A stretch of 64,000 bases of DNA from Isoetes taiwanensis (lineage: Eukaryota > Streptophyta > Lycopodiopsida > Isoetales > Isoetaceae), in contig JAJEKV010000071.1 in NCBI GenBank assembly GCA_021234155.1, positions 793,996 through 857,995 of the forward strand, in the 5' to 3' direction. The translations under genes were made by a program, and so were the position numbers. The notes below the pieces were generated by a model. That model was not told where the DNA came from. It made no database searches and saw only the letters and a program-made list of their open reading frames with translations. Below, piece by piece: positions 48,600 to 59,642 of the stretch (its first letter is position 1; each line of letters starts with the position of its first letter).

Positions 48600-51500
48600 G
48601 GAGGGTGAGAATTCAATGGAAGTGATGGTTCTAAGCGCCAAAAGTATGCCGACATTGGCCGGTGTTATGCCACAAAACAAATAAAAAGCGTGTTGGCAGT
48701 CGATTGGATTGCATCCTCGATTCTGGCGGCAAGCGCCGTCAGATCAAAGATTAGTTTTTGTGATCGTTTGTTGCAAGATGGCAGGCTTTTTACGTTCGAA
48801 CTGAACAATTGGAAATCCTTCGAAGTTATTGTTATGAAATCAATGATCGAAACTTGAAAGATGGACTTCAAGAAGTAAAATCACGCTAATAGCAAAGATA
48901 AATTGGTACGCAAAACATTCAATATTTATCAATGATTGTTGGAAAAAAGGAGATATAAACAAGAATGTTTCTTCAAAATTGCTAAAGATCTGACCAAGAA
49001 ATTTATCCAAAGCTGCGGCAAGAAGGAAGATAATGTCATTAAGTGGAGCAAATGTATGGGCTTTGGCGGGGAAGGATGCAAGATCAAATAGAATCGATGA
49101 TTCAATCAAATGTCGGGTTAAATTGAATTTTGGCTTCGACAATACAAAAAGTTTCACCAAAGGTTAGAGATGTCATGAAGAGGAGAACACAAGCAATACA
49201 ATACCTTGATATCTCACGGGTTTGCTCTTGTAATTGAATCAATTAGGTCTTGGAGTTTATGTTTTCTTCCAAAATTCTTTCATGACATTCTAGTACATTC
49301 TGTACATTCTAGTACATTACGTACATTCTAGTTACATTCGAAAGTGACACGTTAATGAATACACATGGTTCTCATGAAATGTATTGCATTTTACATTGTT
49401 TACATAGTAGCGAAATCTTGCGGTGATGTGCTATTAGGTACTTTTTAGATGTACATCCATTAACGATTACATGTCCATGCATTTTGCATTTACATGTACT
49501 TGAATATCAAAATTACATCATTCTACATTTTAGTGTACTTTCGGGTAATGAAGCCCAAACAAATCGGACATATGTACATTAGTTGTACTAATATTGTAAC
49601 ATTAATGTGATGTACTAATATTGGAACATTAATTAGATGTACATTGGATGTACATTGGATGTACATTGGATGTTGATTGAACTGTTGGCTGTACATTAGA
49701 TGTCTTCTTGTACATTAGATGTACATTAGATGTCTGATAATGGTCGATTGGAACTGTTGGATGGACATTTTATGTACATAGAACATACATTAATTGTACA
49801 ATAGTATAGTTCAATACTCTTTTGGCATCTGGTTGCCGACATCATTTTGCTAACATGGTCTTTAATGCTTTTTGTTATTGCGGTCGAGCTTTATCAAGCG
49901 GTTTGTATATCGAATCGATACCAAAATTAGCCTTCGACGGTCGAAATATCAAAACACGATTGCATAAGGAAATTGAAGGAGAGAAACACATGTTGTTGTG
50001 TCAAACATGAGCAAAGCGGTCTGTCTGAGAAAGGCCTTCAATGATATGAGGAGATCCCTACATGTTAATTGCACTTGGTACGCATCCCAAAAAAAACAAT
50101 GGAGTATGTCAAGCAAACAAGAAAACTTTTGATAATGTTAGTATCTTGTGGAGGTCAACGGTTTGCGAGAAATATGTGACGGATGAATGGCATAAACTAA
50201 AATGCATCAAAGGCTAATGTGATGAATGTGGAGTGAAGAAATTAGACATCCGTCCAAAGCGAGGAAGATGGAATTGAAATGTGGTGGCAAGTATATGCAT
50301 ATGTCAATGAGCCATCCAAAAAGGTACATCGAGAAGGCTTAGATTAGTTGATCGAATGACAAAGCATCCGTTTTGTTAAAGAACATGAAAAATCAGCTTG
50401 CTAAGTTTCTGAGATCATAACTTTGACACCTTGTGAGCAAAGCAGTTTAAAAATGTGTTGAGAAACTCAGGATAATAGTGTGTTTATGCATTTGTTGACT
50501 TTGCAGAGAACTACACATTGAAACCGAGGGACGAAGTGCAATCAGAGCATTGGAATCTGATCAAATTAGTATTTTGGTCCATATTTCAATGATGAAAATA
50601 GAAGGTAAGCTTAAAAAAAGCAGTGCATTTCTATGTTTGGATGACGAGGAAGCATGACACTCATTTTGTGCAACATGGTTTTAAATTACATTTGGGGTGG
50701 CTTAAGAATAATGGAGGTGGACACATAAACCTTCATTATGTGTGGTCGGATGGTTGTGCATCTCAATTCAAATCTTGCTGCGTGCATGGTATGGAATCTT
50801 GTAGATACCATGTTGAAAATAAAATTCGAGTGATATGGAATTTCTTTGGATCCGGCCATGGGAAAGGCACACATGATGGCGAGGCTGGTATAGCAAAGTT
50901 GTGGCTTGAGAGGAGAGAAAACAAAATGGCATGCGGTGAGGAAAAAAACAAAAACAAAATTTTTAAGGGCCAAGGAATCGGATTGTGAAAGGGTGTTTTT
51001 GGGAGGTTGGAAAACAGATGTGATGTGAGCAGTGAAAGCAAGCATTCAATTGCAAGACTTTACGGTACTCAAAGCGGATACATTACGTGTCAACTATAAA
51101 CCCAGCCAGATCCAACAAAGTTGCTATGCGGACCACTCTCGTGCTTTTTGTGATGCTTGCATTAACTTCAATTGGTTGAATTGTGAGAACATTAAACATT
51201 GTGGAGAATGGTCTCTAAAAGTTTGGAGCCCATGATCATATTGCCTCTCGCGTGTTGAAGCTGAAAATGATGTGGAAGTTTTGTATGGGAGGAGGGCGAA
51301 TTTGGTTTAGATGACACCTTGTAGCTGTTGTTTAGGATGTATTTGTGTCTTTTGCGACACCGGACAATGTGGAAGGTGTTTCATACTATGTTCTCATGTG
51401 CACGAGGGGAAAAGCATGCATTGGAAGAAGATTCAATTGATGACTATGGAAATGAATACTCTGGCGGCACTAGTGTCATTGAAGGACAATATTATGAACT

Positions 51501-51720
51501 AATCCCAGGGCTGCCACAATAAGTATAAACCGCTTCCTACTAAGAATGTTTTGGTACCGCAGAATCCGTGATTGGGGTTGAATCCCATTCAAGAAAGTAA
51601 AACACAAAGTTTGAAGGGGCAAGCCTGACATTTCACTTGCGGATGAAGTCCATGAGACATTGTTATCACAACTTCAAACAATTGTAGATGACATGGACTA
51701 AGTCGGATCGTAGTACTTTC
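48600..51720 (+). pseudogene. DNA transposase, DFAENY / SDGCASQFK / HGKGTHDGE type
   Basis: Pieces of one large protein lie in order on the plus strand. N-terminal coding-like text is KRVLAVDWIAS at about 48685. A Cys/His-type segment follows (EKYVTDEWHKLKCIKG, then CDECGVKKLDIRP, about 50165-50265). VDFAENYTLKPRDEVQSEHW comes next (about 50495-50560). A 121-codon uninterrupted frame at 50623-50988 then contains VWSDGCASQFKS (about 50740-50775) and WNFFGSGHGKGTHDGEAG (about 50837-50890). These three blocks, with conserved Asp in DFAEN, Asp in SDG and acidic residues in HDGE, fit an RNase H-like DDE core. I recall similar blocks from transposon-like proteins of mosses, lycophytes, algae and aquatic animals. 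Stops occur outside the 121-codon frame; some could be introns. Confidence 0.7.
49270..49800. repeat. GTACATT-rich array inside the DNA transposon
   Basis: Short motifs of form (A)TGTACATTAGATG, GTACATTGGATG and TCTAGTACATTC recur many times in imperfect tandem. The same GTACAT core recurs at 48380-48402, 51775-51838, 55567-56000 and 57502-57520. Confidence 0.8.
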
Positions 51721-51796
51721 CTGAAATATTGTAATACTTTGTTATAAGAACCAAGGACTACTTCAGAAGTGCATTATGTACATCAATGTACATAAG

Positions 51797-51835
51797 ATGT
51801 ACAACGGATGTACATTATGTACATCCGTTGTACAT
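51797..51835. repeat. 39-bp perfect palindrome
   Basis: The arms are 51797-51815 (ATGTACAACGGATGTACAT) and 51817-51835 (its exact reverse complement) around a single central T. It sits about 80 bases after the end of the transposase region and before the minus-strand genes, where convergent transcripts would end. Confidence 0.93.
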
Positions 51836-53599
51836 TCCTTAAATCTTATAAAAATTTGTTAAGTGTAAGTTGATTAGAATTGAACACAAGAAAGTTGAAT
51901 TGCATAAACACTAAAATGGTTTTGGTCATGGCAAAGATAAGAAATGGACAGGTTTTCATGTACAAATGGTTGATTTATTTATATTGTGGACATAAATATA
52001 ACACACCCAAAAATGAGCATGGCTTATAATTCATGACCAAGCTTCAAAATGTCGATTAGGAGCGATATCTTATGACTATTGCATCATGTCTTCCGGCCAG
52101 CCGAGAAATTTGAAGAGATATCCTCTAAAAGCAAGTAGTCCATGCGGTTTCTATAGCACGTGCCAGCGGCAAACCTTTCCATCCTACATAGCTTTGCATC
52201 TTCGGGACCCGTGCCTTCCCCAAAGGGTTGTGCAACAAGTGATTTCTTTGCCAATATACCTTTCATGGTTGCTCGTTCCTCATAATTTTCAATTTGCTCA
52301 ACCTTTTCCCAAAGTTAGGAATGCTAAAGATAGAGGCGATAATCGGTCCCCAACCCTATATACTTGCGGCTTGTGTTGGTTTGTATTACCTCACGGGTGC
52401 ATGTGAGAACTCTATCTCTTAGTTTCTTAATAGTCTTTTTGTGTTTTGGTCCATTCATCTACAAAGCAAATGAAGATCACTTAATTATGTATACACACTC
52501 ATAATTGTACCAATAAGAAAGACAAGAAGAATAGAGTACTCAAGTGCAATGAACAAAAACTTTGATACATATATTCATAACATTTGAATTTGTACATCGG
52601 GTCAAAGTACGTACCAACAATGGGCGGTCGAGGCCAATAACATGATGGCGGTTTCTCCATTCCTTGCTCGTATATTGACTAAATTTAGGCGTGAGCACCC
52701 AAGTTCTTTGCCATAGTTTGCCGGCAAAAATCTGTTCCACACGCTTTCGATATGCCATCTGGTGCATTAGTCATTGGATGCTCTTTCACATAAACTATAC
52801 CATCTTCGCCATTTTGAATCCATTAAGCCATGGAATGAGCTCCATGACAAGCATCTGTCACTAGCTAATATCGGTGTCCAAGAGAAAGGACATATGTAGC
52901 TTCCTCACGAGGATTCAAAGTGGATTTGTATCTTTTCGTCGTCGATCGTAAGCTGTATGTCCATAGTACTCACGGGTACTCTTTCCATACCACGACTAAT
53001 GGTTTCACAAACAACCCCTTTTTGAGGTTGTTAGAGGGTGTTTGTGTGGCGAGAGTCCAACAACGCTCCCGTAAACAAACTTCAGCTTTATGGAAAAAGC
53101 ATCACAAATATGTTCCACAATTGGTTGAAGATTTTTAGAAGTGAGTGAAGACCGGATGGCAACATCAAACCCTTCTCTTACAAATGCTAGCGATTTGATG
53201 CTAACCCCGGCCCGCAAAAAAACACTGTTTCCTATATTAAATTGAAGCTCATCTTTTCGGATCCGTTGGTATCTTGAGTTAATATTTTCATTCTTGTGCA
53301 CACTCTTGCCCAACCGTAATTTAAGTCAAAGATAACGAGCTTTCTCCACTGAATTAGATGATTTTGTCGACAAAAGAAAACACTTGAGATTCACAATTTA
53401 TAATTACATTTTCGGACACACAATTGAGAAAACACATTGATAATTACACGATTGTTATTTGCACAGTGTAAGTGAGACAAATAAATTAATTTTTCATTAC
53501 TTATTGAGTACAAAAAGCTCGAGCATGGCTCATACAAAGCTGTAATTTACAAACAAGTCAAAGGGACTATCTACCCCTGTAGGAACAAGCGCTTGTATA

Positions 53600-54560
53600 T
53601 TCATCTAGCCTTCTACAATTAATGCCTCCATTAGATGATCCCTCCGTGACTTGGCATAGGCATCGTGAACCAAGCCCGGGTGTCATCTGCATGGTGCACA
53701 AGTATTAGAGGACTATACCAACAAATAACTAATAGGAAAATAACATGTTCTACTTACAAAAATGGAGCTTGGCCGTGCATCAACCACGGCATCTATGAAT
53801 TTGTGCATGTAAGCCACAATGTACATGCAAGGGTTCTTTGGTACTAGTTTTACGGCATTTTAGGACAGAACACAGGAGCATCAAAGTTCTTCCTACCATG
53901 GCTTAAGCTGTTGGATCGAGCATCATGTTATTGATCACAAGCTTATGAAACCCTGCAAAATTGCAATGTGAGAATAAATCAAGCATAAGAAATTGCAATA
54001 TGAGAATAATCAAATCATAAAACAAAAGCGAAACTCATACTTACTTCGGACCACTTTAGCATCGGGTACATAGCCTTTTGGGAGAGAGGATCTGTATACT
54101 TGGGCTAGCTATAGATGGAAAAGAGCTTTTCATTGGACCAGCAAGCACAAATATTGCCAATGCCACATTTGGGCCTTGCACGAGTGGAACAAATATGTAT
54201 TGGCATCTTGCAATCAAAATGCCATCCAGCCCTTCCTTTATGTTAGTGTTACGTGCATCTGCCCCGCTGTTCTTGAGGGAATTCACAAAAATTACGGAAG
54301 GTGTCGGTCGAACCGTAAAAACTTGTGTTTCCAATCGGATGGAAAGCTGCTACAAAGGTACACGCACACAAATCCGGATTACATATTAATACATAAGATG
54401 AGTGACTTAGGGAATGAAATAACATAAATATGTTGAAATGCTAGCCTACCTCCCATAGACATCTACCATCTTAGAGGTCAAGTCCAGCTTCAGAACTCGT
54501 CAACATCACTTTGAAAGATAGAGGGTGCAGGCTTGGGAGGACAGTCCCTATAAGGGAGTG
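53600..54560 (-). pseudogene. possible Ulp1/C48-like protease segment
   Basis: A minus-strand open segment (54334-54056) contains CQYIFVPLVQ followed by ALAIF. In a neighbouring frame it continues KLFSIYS..KYTDPLSQKAMYP. The pattern IFVPL...hydrophobic...IYxS resembles the His-domain core of SUMO-type cysteine proteases, which several plant DNA transposons carry. The catalytic His-Trp pair and the Cys motif were not found intact. Further exon-like text (MYIVAYMHKFIDAVVDARPS, about 53760-53830) follows. The assignment is tentative; it may be an unrelated protein. Confidence 0.3.
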
Positions 54561-54839
54561 AATGGAACCAAACCACCCGATTACCGGTTCACTAAACTGT
54601 ACAAGGAAACAACAGCATTAGCAAAAAAGAATATATCTATTGTAATCAATTGTATATTACTCACCTTGTAAATTCATCACTGTTTCAAAGACATCCCGAG
54701 GAGGACTGCTGCACCTTATTTGTTATCACATCAATATTTGCTTGTAGATCCTCTTCCTCTTCCGTTTGGGCTTCGGAAGGATCGGGGATCAGCTTCCTTC
54801 ACGGCGACGTGATGCGTGTCCTATGTACAAAAAAAATGT

Positions 54840-55420
54840 GGTTAATTACCATAAAAATGAGATGTTTAACAAAATTAGTTCATCTTGGACATACCTCTTT
54901 CTAGGTGGTGGTGGCACTTTTTTGCTGGAGATTTTTCTTTTAGGAGGACATTTTTTTTGTTCTTTGGAGATTTTTGCTTTTTTTCCTTTTTGGAGTGCCA
55001 TCACCAGCATTCTTTTGCCTCCTCTTTGGAGTGGACTCAACTACCAACTTCGGCTTCCTCTTCCCCGGTATCTCACGGGTTAAATCACGGATCTGTGTCC
55101 TTTGTAGCTTACGTAGAAGGTCAGTCCGGGACGACCCGCGGATGATCTTTGGGACGTGTTTGAATCTTTCTTAGCTTCTCCAATTACTAATTTAGCACTT
55201 GGTGATGAAAGATTTTACATTCTGGCAGGTCATTGAAGGCTCTGCGACCTGACCACTTTTAGCTTTCTCAAGTGCCATCCTCAATTTCCTCAACTTCACT
55301 TTGCCATGTTCGGAAAACCAAAATCGCTTGATTGTTCTATTATCGGCACCGAAAAATGTCATTGGTGATCTGGGCTGGAAGGTAGAGGGTCTACTGATTG
55401 GCCACGCTTATTATGCTCAG
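54840..55420 (-). pseudogene. basic protein segment in the transposon
   Basis: The minus strand reads MTFFGADNRTIKRFWFSEHG (about 55310-55370) and then KVKLRKLRMALEKAKSG. After a frame change and probable intron comes a Lys-rich tail with clusters such as KRRQKN, KRKKSK and PPKRKISSKK (about 54900-55030), typical of nuclear-localisation or DNA-binding tails. No family is recognised. Confidence 0.35.
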
Positions 55421-56150
55421 TGAAAATCAGAAGAGAGTCCATGCAGATGGCTCAAGAACATCAGCCATTAAACTCGCTTACGGGATAGGAACGGCCTCAT
55501 CCGCAAAACAAACAAATGATCTAAATTTCAATAGACATAAAAGAACATGAAAATGAACTAATAGAAATATATGGTACATCACACAAGCATGTACATTTCA
55601 TGTACATAGAATGTACCAAATGTAAGTAACTACATTTAACTATAGCCAAATGTACATGTACATGTTCCTCAATGTACATAAAGGTACATCAATGTACCGG
55701 ATGTACTTTTGATGTACCCGGATGTACCCGGGTATCCGGTTAGGGAATGTAGATCTATGCCAAAAAAAAGCACATATATAAAAAATGCACATACTTATGA
55801 ATCCATCTGAGATGCACTCTAAAGATAAATGCATGTACATCTATTTGCGGAGATGTAGACTCCATTAGAGACATGTACAACCTGATACAAGCTGCGGTCC
55901 AAGCTCAAAAATAAAAGCATCAATAAACAAGCAAATATATGCCTATGTACCTCACATGATGTACACTAAAAGTTATACATGTACAAGGAATAGCAATGCC
56001 TTTGAAAGCCATACATGTAGAACTATGCGATTACAATAACAAATATGAATGAAGAGAAATATAAGTTTAAATTAGTTGAGAGCAATGCATACCTTTCACA
56101 TGGGGGAAACCAAGCTGAATTCGAATGCCCTCATCCCGGGACGCAACCTT

Positions 56151-57324
56151 TTATGCAATTACATCTTTCATGGACCAGATAACACAAGCGAAGAGGCAAT
56201 AAGCATCTCGCATGGAGCTAAGCGACAACAAACCCGGTTTTGCCAAAGCCTTGGCCTGGCAGGTACATGAACCTAATGTGATGAAGCGCTCTATAGAAGT
56301 AGCTCCTACGAGGTAGGGGCCTCGGGTGCGCGAACAATAGGTCCTGCTCTCCCATGAAATCCAAAATCTGTGAATGCCTTTCTGAACCAATTCAATGCAA
56401 TTAAGTTTTTCCTTTGCTTGTTCAATTGAGATTTCATGCCTTTCAATGTCTTTAGTTGCTTCACGCAAACCAATTTCTAGCTTAGAAGAGTGTTGTTCTT
56501 TATCATGTCTACTCATAACCAAGTCTTCCAACTTGTACTTCAACACTCGAACATACTTGACATTTCGCCAGGATCCGGGACAATTTGTCAAATTCACGTT
56601 TGTCTCATCTATTTTTAAAAGCGGTCTAGCTGCCAGATCTTCTGATAGCATATCCTTTCTACCCTCAATCCCGCTGATGACCTTCAATGCATCCCTCCTT
56701 TTTTTTCCAAATTCTTCTACTTCATTCAATAGGTTAGTTTTCTCCTCCAACCCATGCTTAAGTAATCGCTTTTATTGTGTCAACATCTCGATCTAGAATA
56801 AGCCGGGGCTCTAATATTCTGCTGCAACACGATGTCCGTTTGATAGTTGAGGATTTACTGTTGTAGGGTCCCTGTAACGCCCCCGGGGGAGGGTTTTGGC
56901 AAGATCTTTGGCGGTCCTAGCCACGTCCATCCAATCAACAAGCCGTCCCTTCAAGTGAAGAGCAAATGCTCGCAAAATAGGTTGAAATATAATGGTTTGT
57001 AACTTTGTTTCTTGCCATAAACCAATTCATAATATTTAAAAAATCATCTTTCCATGCGTTGCGGATTCTCCTTCCTTGAATCCTCAAATGCTTTTTGAGC
57101 TTCACCCCATACCTCGCTCATAACCATCTCTAGGTTGGGTATGTGGGCCCCTCGTGATGTTTCTCACGGAGGTCTTTGGCTTGATCACCTCGTAACCCAA
57201 ACGTAAACTCCTTGGAGGTAAAATTCCACCGCTTCGGAAGAATCGGGCATCTTGCTTGGGTCTGTGGTGATGAGCAAGCACTCATCGGGGGGCGTTTTGG
57301 GGCCATAGCTAGATGAAGAATTCA
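56151..57324 (-). CDS. coiled-coil cargo protein of the DNA transposon (interrupted)
   Basis: An ATG at 57324 starts MNSSSSYGPKTPPDECLLIT. The coding-like line continues with frame changes (VEFYLQGVYVWVT; EVWGEAQKAFEDSRKENPQR; AFALHLKGRLVDWMDVARTA) into a 199-codon open frame, 56750-56151. That frame is rich in Glu/Lys/Leu heptads (EEKTNLLNEVEEFGKKRRDA; RHEISIEQAKEKLN), so a coiled coil is likely. At least one frameshift near 57185 and three stops near 56760-56830 interrupt it. The family is unknown. It is transcribed toward the transposase gene and starts about 215 bases inside the right TIR, a position usual for a transposon accessory gene. Confidence 0.45.
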
Positions 57325-57539
57325 TGATCGGAATCCAAGCAGTAGAAGGCAGGGAGGATAGTGAACGAGAGGCAAACCAAGAAAGAATTTGGGAAAGAAT
57401 TTCAAAATCCGATAATTGCGGGTTCAGAGTAGTGGATAGCCATTAATCATGGCGTTACTACTAGCTGGTCATGATGATGATTATTCCAAAATGTGCATTC
57501 TGGTACATATGTATATGTACAAAAAGGGCTACATTTATA

Positions 57540-57563
57540 GACACCCTTTCATGCTTTTACCCT
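57540..57563 (-). repeat. right terminal inverted repeat (24 bp)
   Basis: Perfect reverse complement of 48313-48336. The right flank is TCCCCAGTAT. Confidence 0.92.
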
Positions 57564-58130
57564 TCCCCAGTATATGGGGGCGGAAGGCCTGATTCCTCCT
57601 ATCAAAGCATATATGGGGCTAGAGGTGCTTTTCCTATCAGTGCATTCCTTCATGACCTCCTTTCTTCGAGGTCGCTCTACTTCCGGTGGGACAGTAGACT
57701 TTCTAATCTACCTTCCACTCACCCAGTTTTAAACGCTGGTCCTGCCTCATTGACATTACACCCGCCCTAGAGATCACCGTAGTGGTCCCATCATTGGTAA
57801 CAATAACGATGCGACCCATACCAAGCATAGGTGGCATGCGTAGATTAATCTTAACTAAACATAGAATTAATCTACACAAATCGACATGCCCGAGCCGATT
57901 TCTTGGAGATGACCTTGCCGTCCCATTGCTCCATAAACCGTGGGTACTTCTTTACTAAATCTTTCTTGAGTACCCATGTCGCGTCTTCCATCGGCAAGTG
58001 TTTCCACTTGACCAAATCTTTGGAGGAATTCCCGATCTCCCCGTTTTCTTGAAAGCTTTATCAATAATCAATTGCGGAACTATTTTGACTGGCAACGAGA
58101 GTCGCTTGAATAGGCATATTCACCCCTTAT
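57564..58130 (-). pseudogene. gypsy 2: 3' region and chromodomain
   Basis: This resumes gypsy 2 after the DNA transposon. The minus strand reads LVKWKHLPMEDATWVLKKDL at about 57960-58020, a chromodomain block closely matching gypsy 1 at about 30165-30240. The upstream part of the domain is cut at about 58110-58130, where a dispersed repeat begins. Confidence 0.75.
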
Positions 58131-58315
58131 TCCTTAATCTATACCGACGTAAAGTTCCTCGTTTGTGGGGTATGCAAGTACAAAATTTGCTATACAAGAT
58201 AACAAGATTCGCGAAAATACTATAAGATTTCAAGCTTAAATACTATATGGTGTTGATTTCAGACGCGTGCAAAATACAATTATGAGGGCTCTCGGCGCCC
58301 CACGCCACCCCAGGT

Positions 58316-59562
58316 GAATATGCACCCAAACCAAAGGGGGTTTAAGGGGATTTTAATTTAAATGTGTTGGACCCAATGGTTGTGTTAATTAATGTCAATG
58401 ATAGTTATGTGTTGGTTGTAATGTCAATGGTTGTTATGTGTTGGTTGTTATGTGTTGGGGATTGAATTTTTATATGTTGGATGTTAATAGTTTGTGTTGC
58501 AAAAAAAAAAAACTTTGGTCTCCTTTGGGGCCTTAGAGACGCCCGTGATGTGACAAAAAATTTAGAATTCAAACCGGGAAAAACTAGAATTCATTTGAGG
58601 CTTTCATCACCTTTAGCTTTTGAATTTGATCACAATAAAACAAATAGAACATAAGTAAAAGTTACCATAAAGATAGAGCAGATTGATCCCATTATTCCGA
58701 AAGTCATAAAGTTTGCAACACAAAAAAACCCCCGTTATTATGCTACATATTGTTACTTCTTACAACTATTTCTCTTTTCACAATGACACCATTGTTTATC
58801 AATCCATATGATTTTGAATGTTCCATCTCTAGCTTAAAGGTAATGCATGATTCAAATTTTATGGTTCGATTAAAGTTCCAAACCTACAATATAAATGCAT
58901 TCTTGTGGCCACCGTTTGACCGGGATCTGCGTGACATGGAAAAGGGCGCGGAATAATCCTACTGTTGTGTGCATAAGAACCGTTTGTTGATTGAAGCTAA
59001 AGGTCGGTTGCTATGAACAATCCGCAGCGGGGAATATCCAAGTTGGAAGCAAACAGAGGGCCTAAACTTGAATCTGCAAAGAAATCTTAGGAAGGAAACA
59101 AAAGGGGGTTTTGCAAAGACTACATTGTAGAATCAGAAACCAATACCTTGTAAAACAAAACATTATGCTAATCAAGAAACATTAAAAACAAATACCTTTG
59201 TAAGTGTGAGCAAAGAATCCATCTCGTGGTAGTAAAATCCACTCCAAAGAATAAGAATCCAAGAGGGCAAGTACACATGCATATGCACACATGCACACAC
59301 ATGCACATGCACATGCACTTGCACTTGCACTTGCACTTGCACTTGCACTTGCACTTGCACTTGCACTTGCACATGCACAATACACATGCACATGTATATA
59401 CATGCACATGCACATGAACATGCACACACATGCACATGCACATGCATACACATGCGCAGTGTTCATGCACAAACACATGCAGAGGAAGACAACAACCCTC
59501 GGATTGTTCCAACCAACGAAAATCAACGGCCCATAAAGGGTGCACTCTAGAAATACTATTTA
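58316..59562. repeat. dispersed repeat, copy 2, inserted in gypsy 2
   Basis: Left (AATATGCACCCAAACC, then a CTTTGGGGCC stretch near 58515) and right (GGGTGCACTCTAGAAATACT at 59538) landmarks match those of 10090-11430. It lies between the two parts of the gypsy 2 integrase-chromodomain region. No coding sequence is recognised. Confidence 0.55.
59270..59465. repeat. hexanucleotide satellite (CACATG / CACTTG)n
   Basis: About 190 bases of six-base units. Blocks of ACATGC flank a central run of about nine GCACTT units (about 59317-59370). Because the unit is six bases, frames stay open on both strands and produce spurious His/Met, Cys/Lys and Ala/Leu repeat proteins. Confidence 0.95.
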
Positions 59563-59642
59563 GTACACCTCAACGAATACAACAACGAAATCATAGAAAA
59601 ACCATGTGAAAAAGCGTATAAAAATCTAAAAGTAACCCCCTG

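Larger units (their letters stand above)
48313..57563. mobile_element. large TIR DNA transposon with DFAENY/HGKG-type transposase and extra genes (9.25 kb)
   Basis: The ends 48313-48336 (AGGGTAAAAGCATGAAAG...) and 57540-57563 are 24-bp perfect inverted repeats. Inside lie a plus-strand transposase relic (about 48.6-51.7 kb), a 39-bp perfect palindrome (51797-51835) and minus-strand cargo (about 57.3-53.6 kb). The cargo is a coiled-coil protein, a Lys/Arg-rich segment and a weak Ulp1-like segment. GTACAT/ATGTAC motifs are dense in the non-coding parts and near both ends. It is inserted in the 3' region of gypsy 2, which continues outside both TIRs. I see no convincing target duplication. Open frames are interrupted, so this copy is probably inactive or contains sequence errors. 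I cannot assign it to a named superfamily from memory. Confidence 0.8.

Noticed and set aside
50686-51045. 119- and 92-residue minus-strand frames
   Set aside because: They are shadows of the transposase exon, whose plus-strand reading has recognisable conserved blocks.
56395-56796. 133-residue plus-strand open frame
   Set aside because: It is the antisense shadow of the Glu/Lys-rich coiled-coil frame on the minus strand.
48305-57572. A target-site duplication for the DNA transposon
   Set aside because: The flanks GGTCCTT and TCCCCAG share only scattered bases; no convincing 2-9 bp duplication.
59168-59545. Overlapping long open frames on both strands with Cys-Lys, His-Val, Ala-Ser or His-Leu repeats
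   Set aside because: They are produced by the six-base satellite, which keeps several frames free of stops. No gene is supported.
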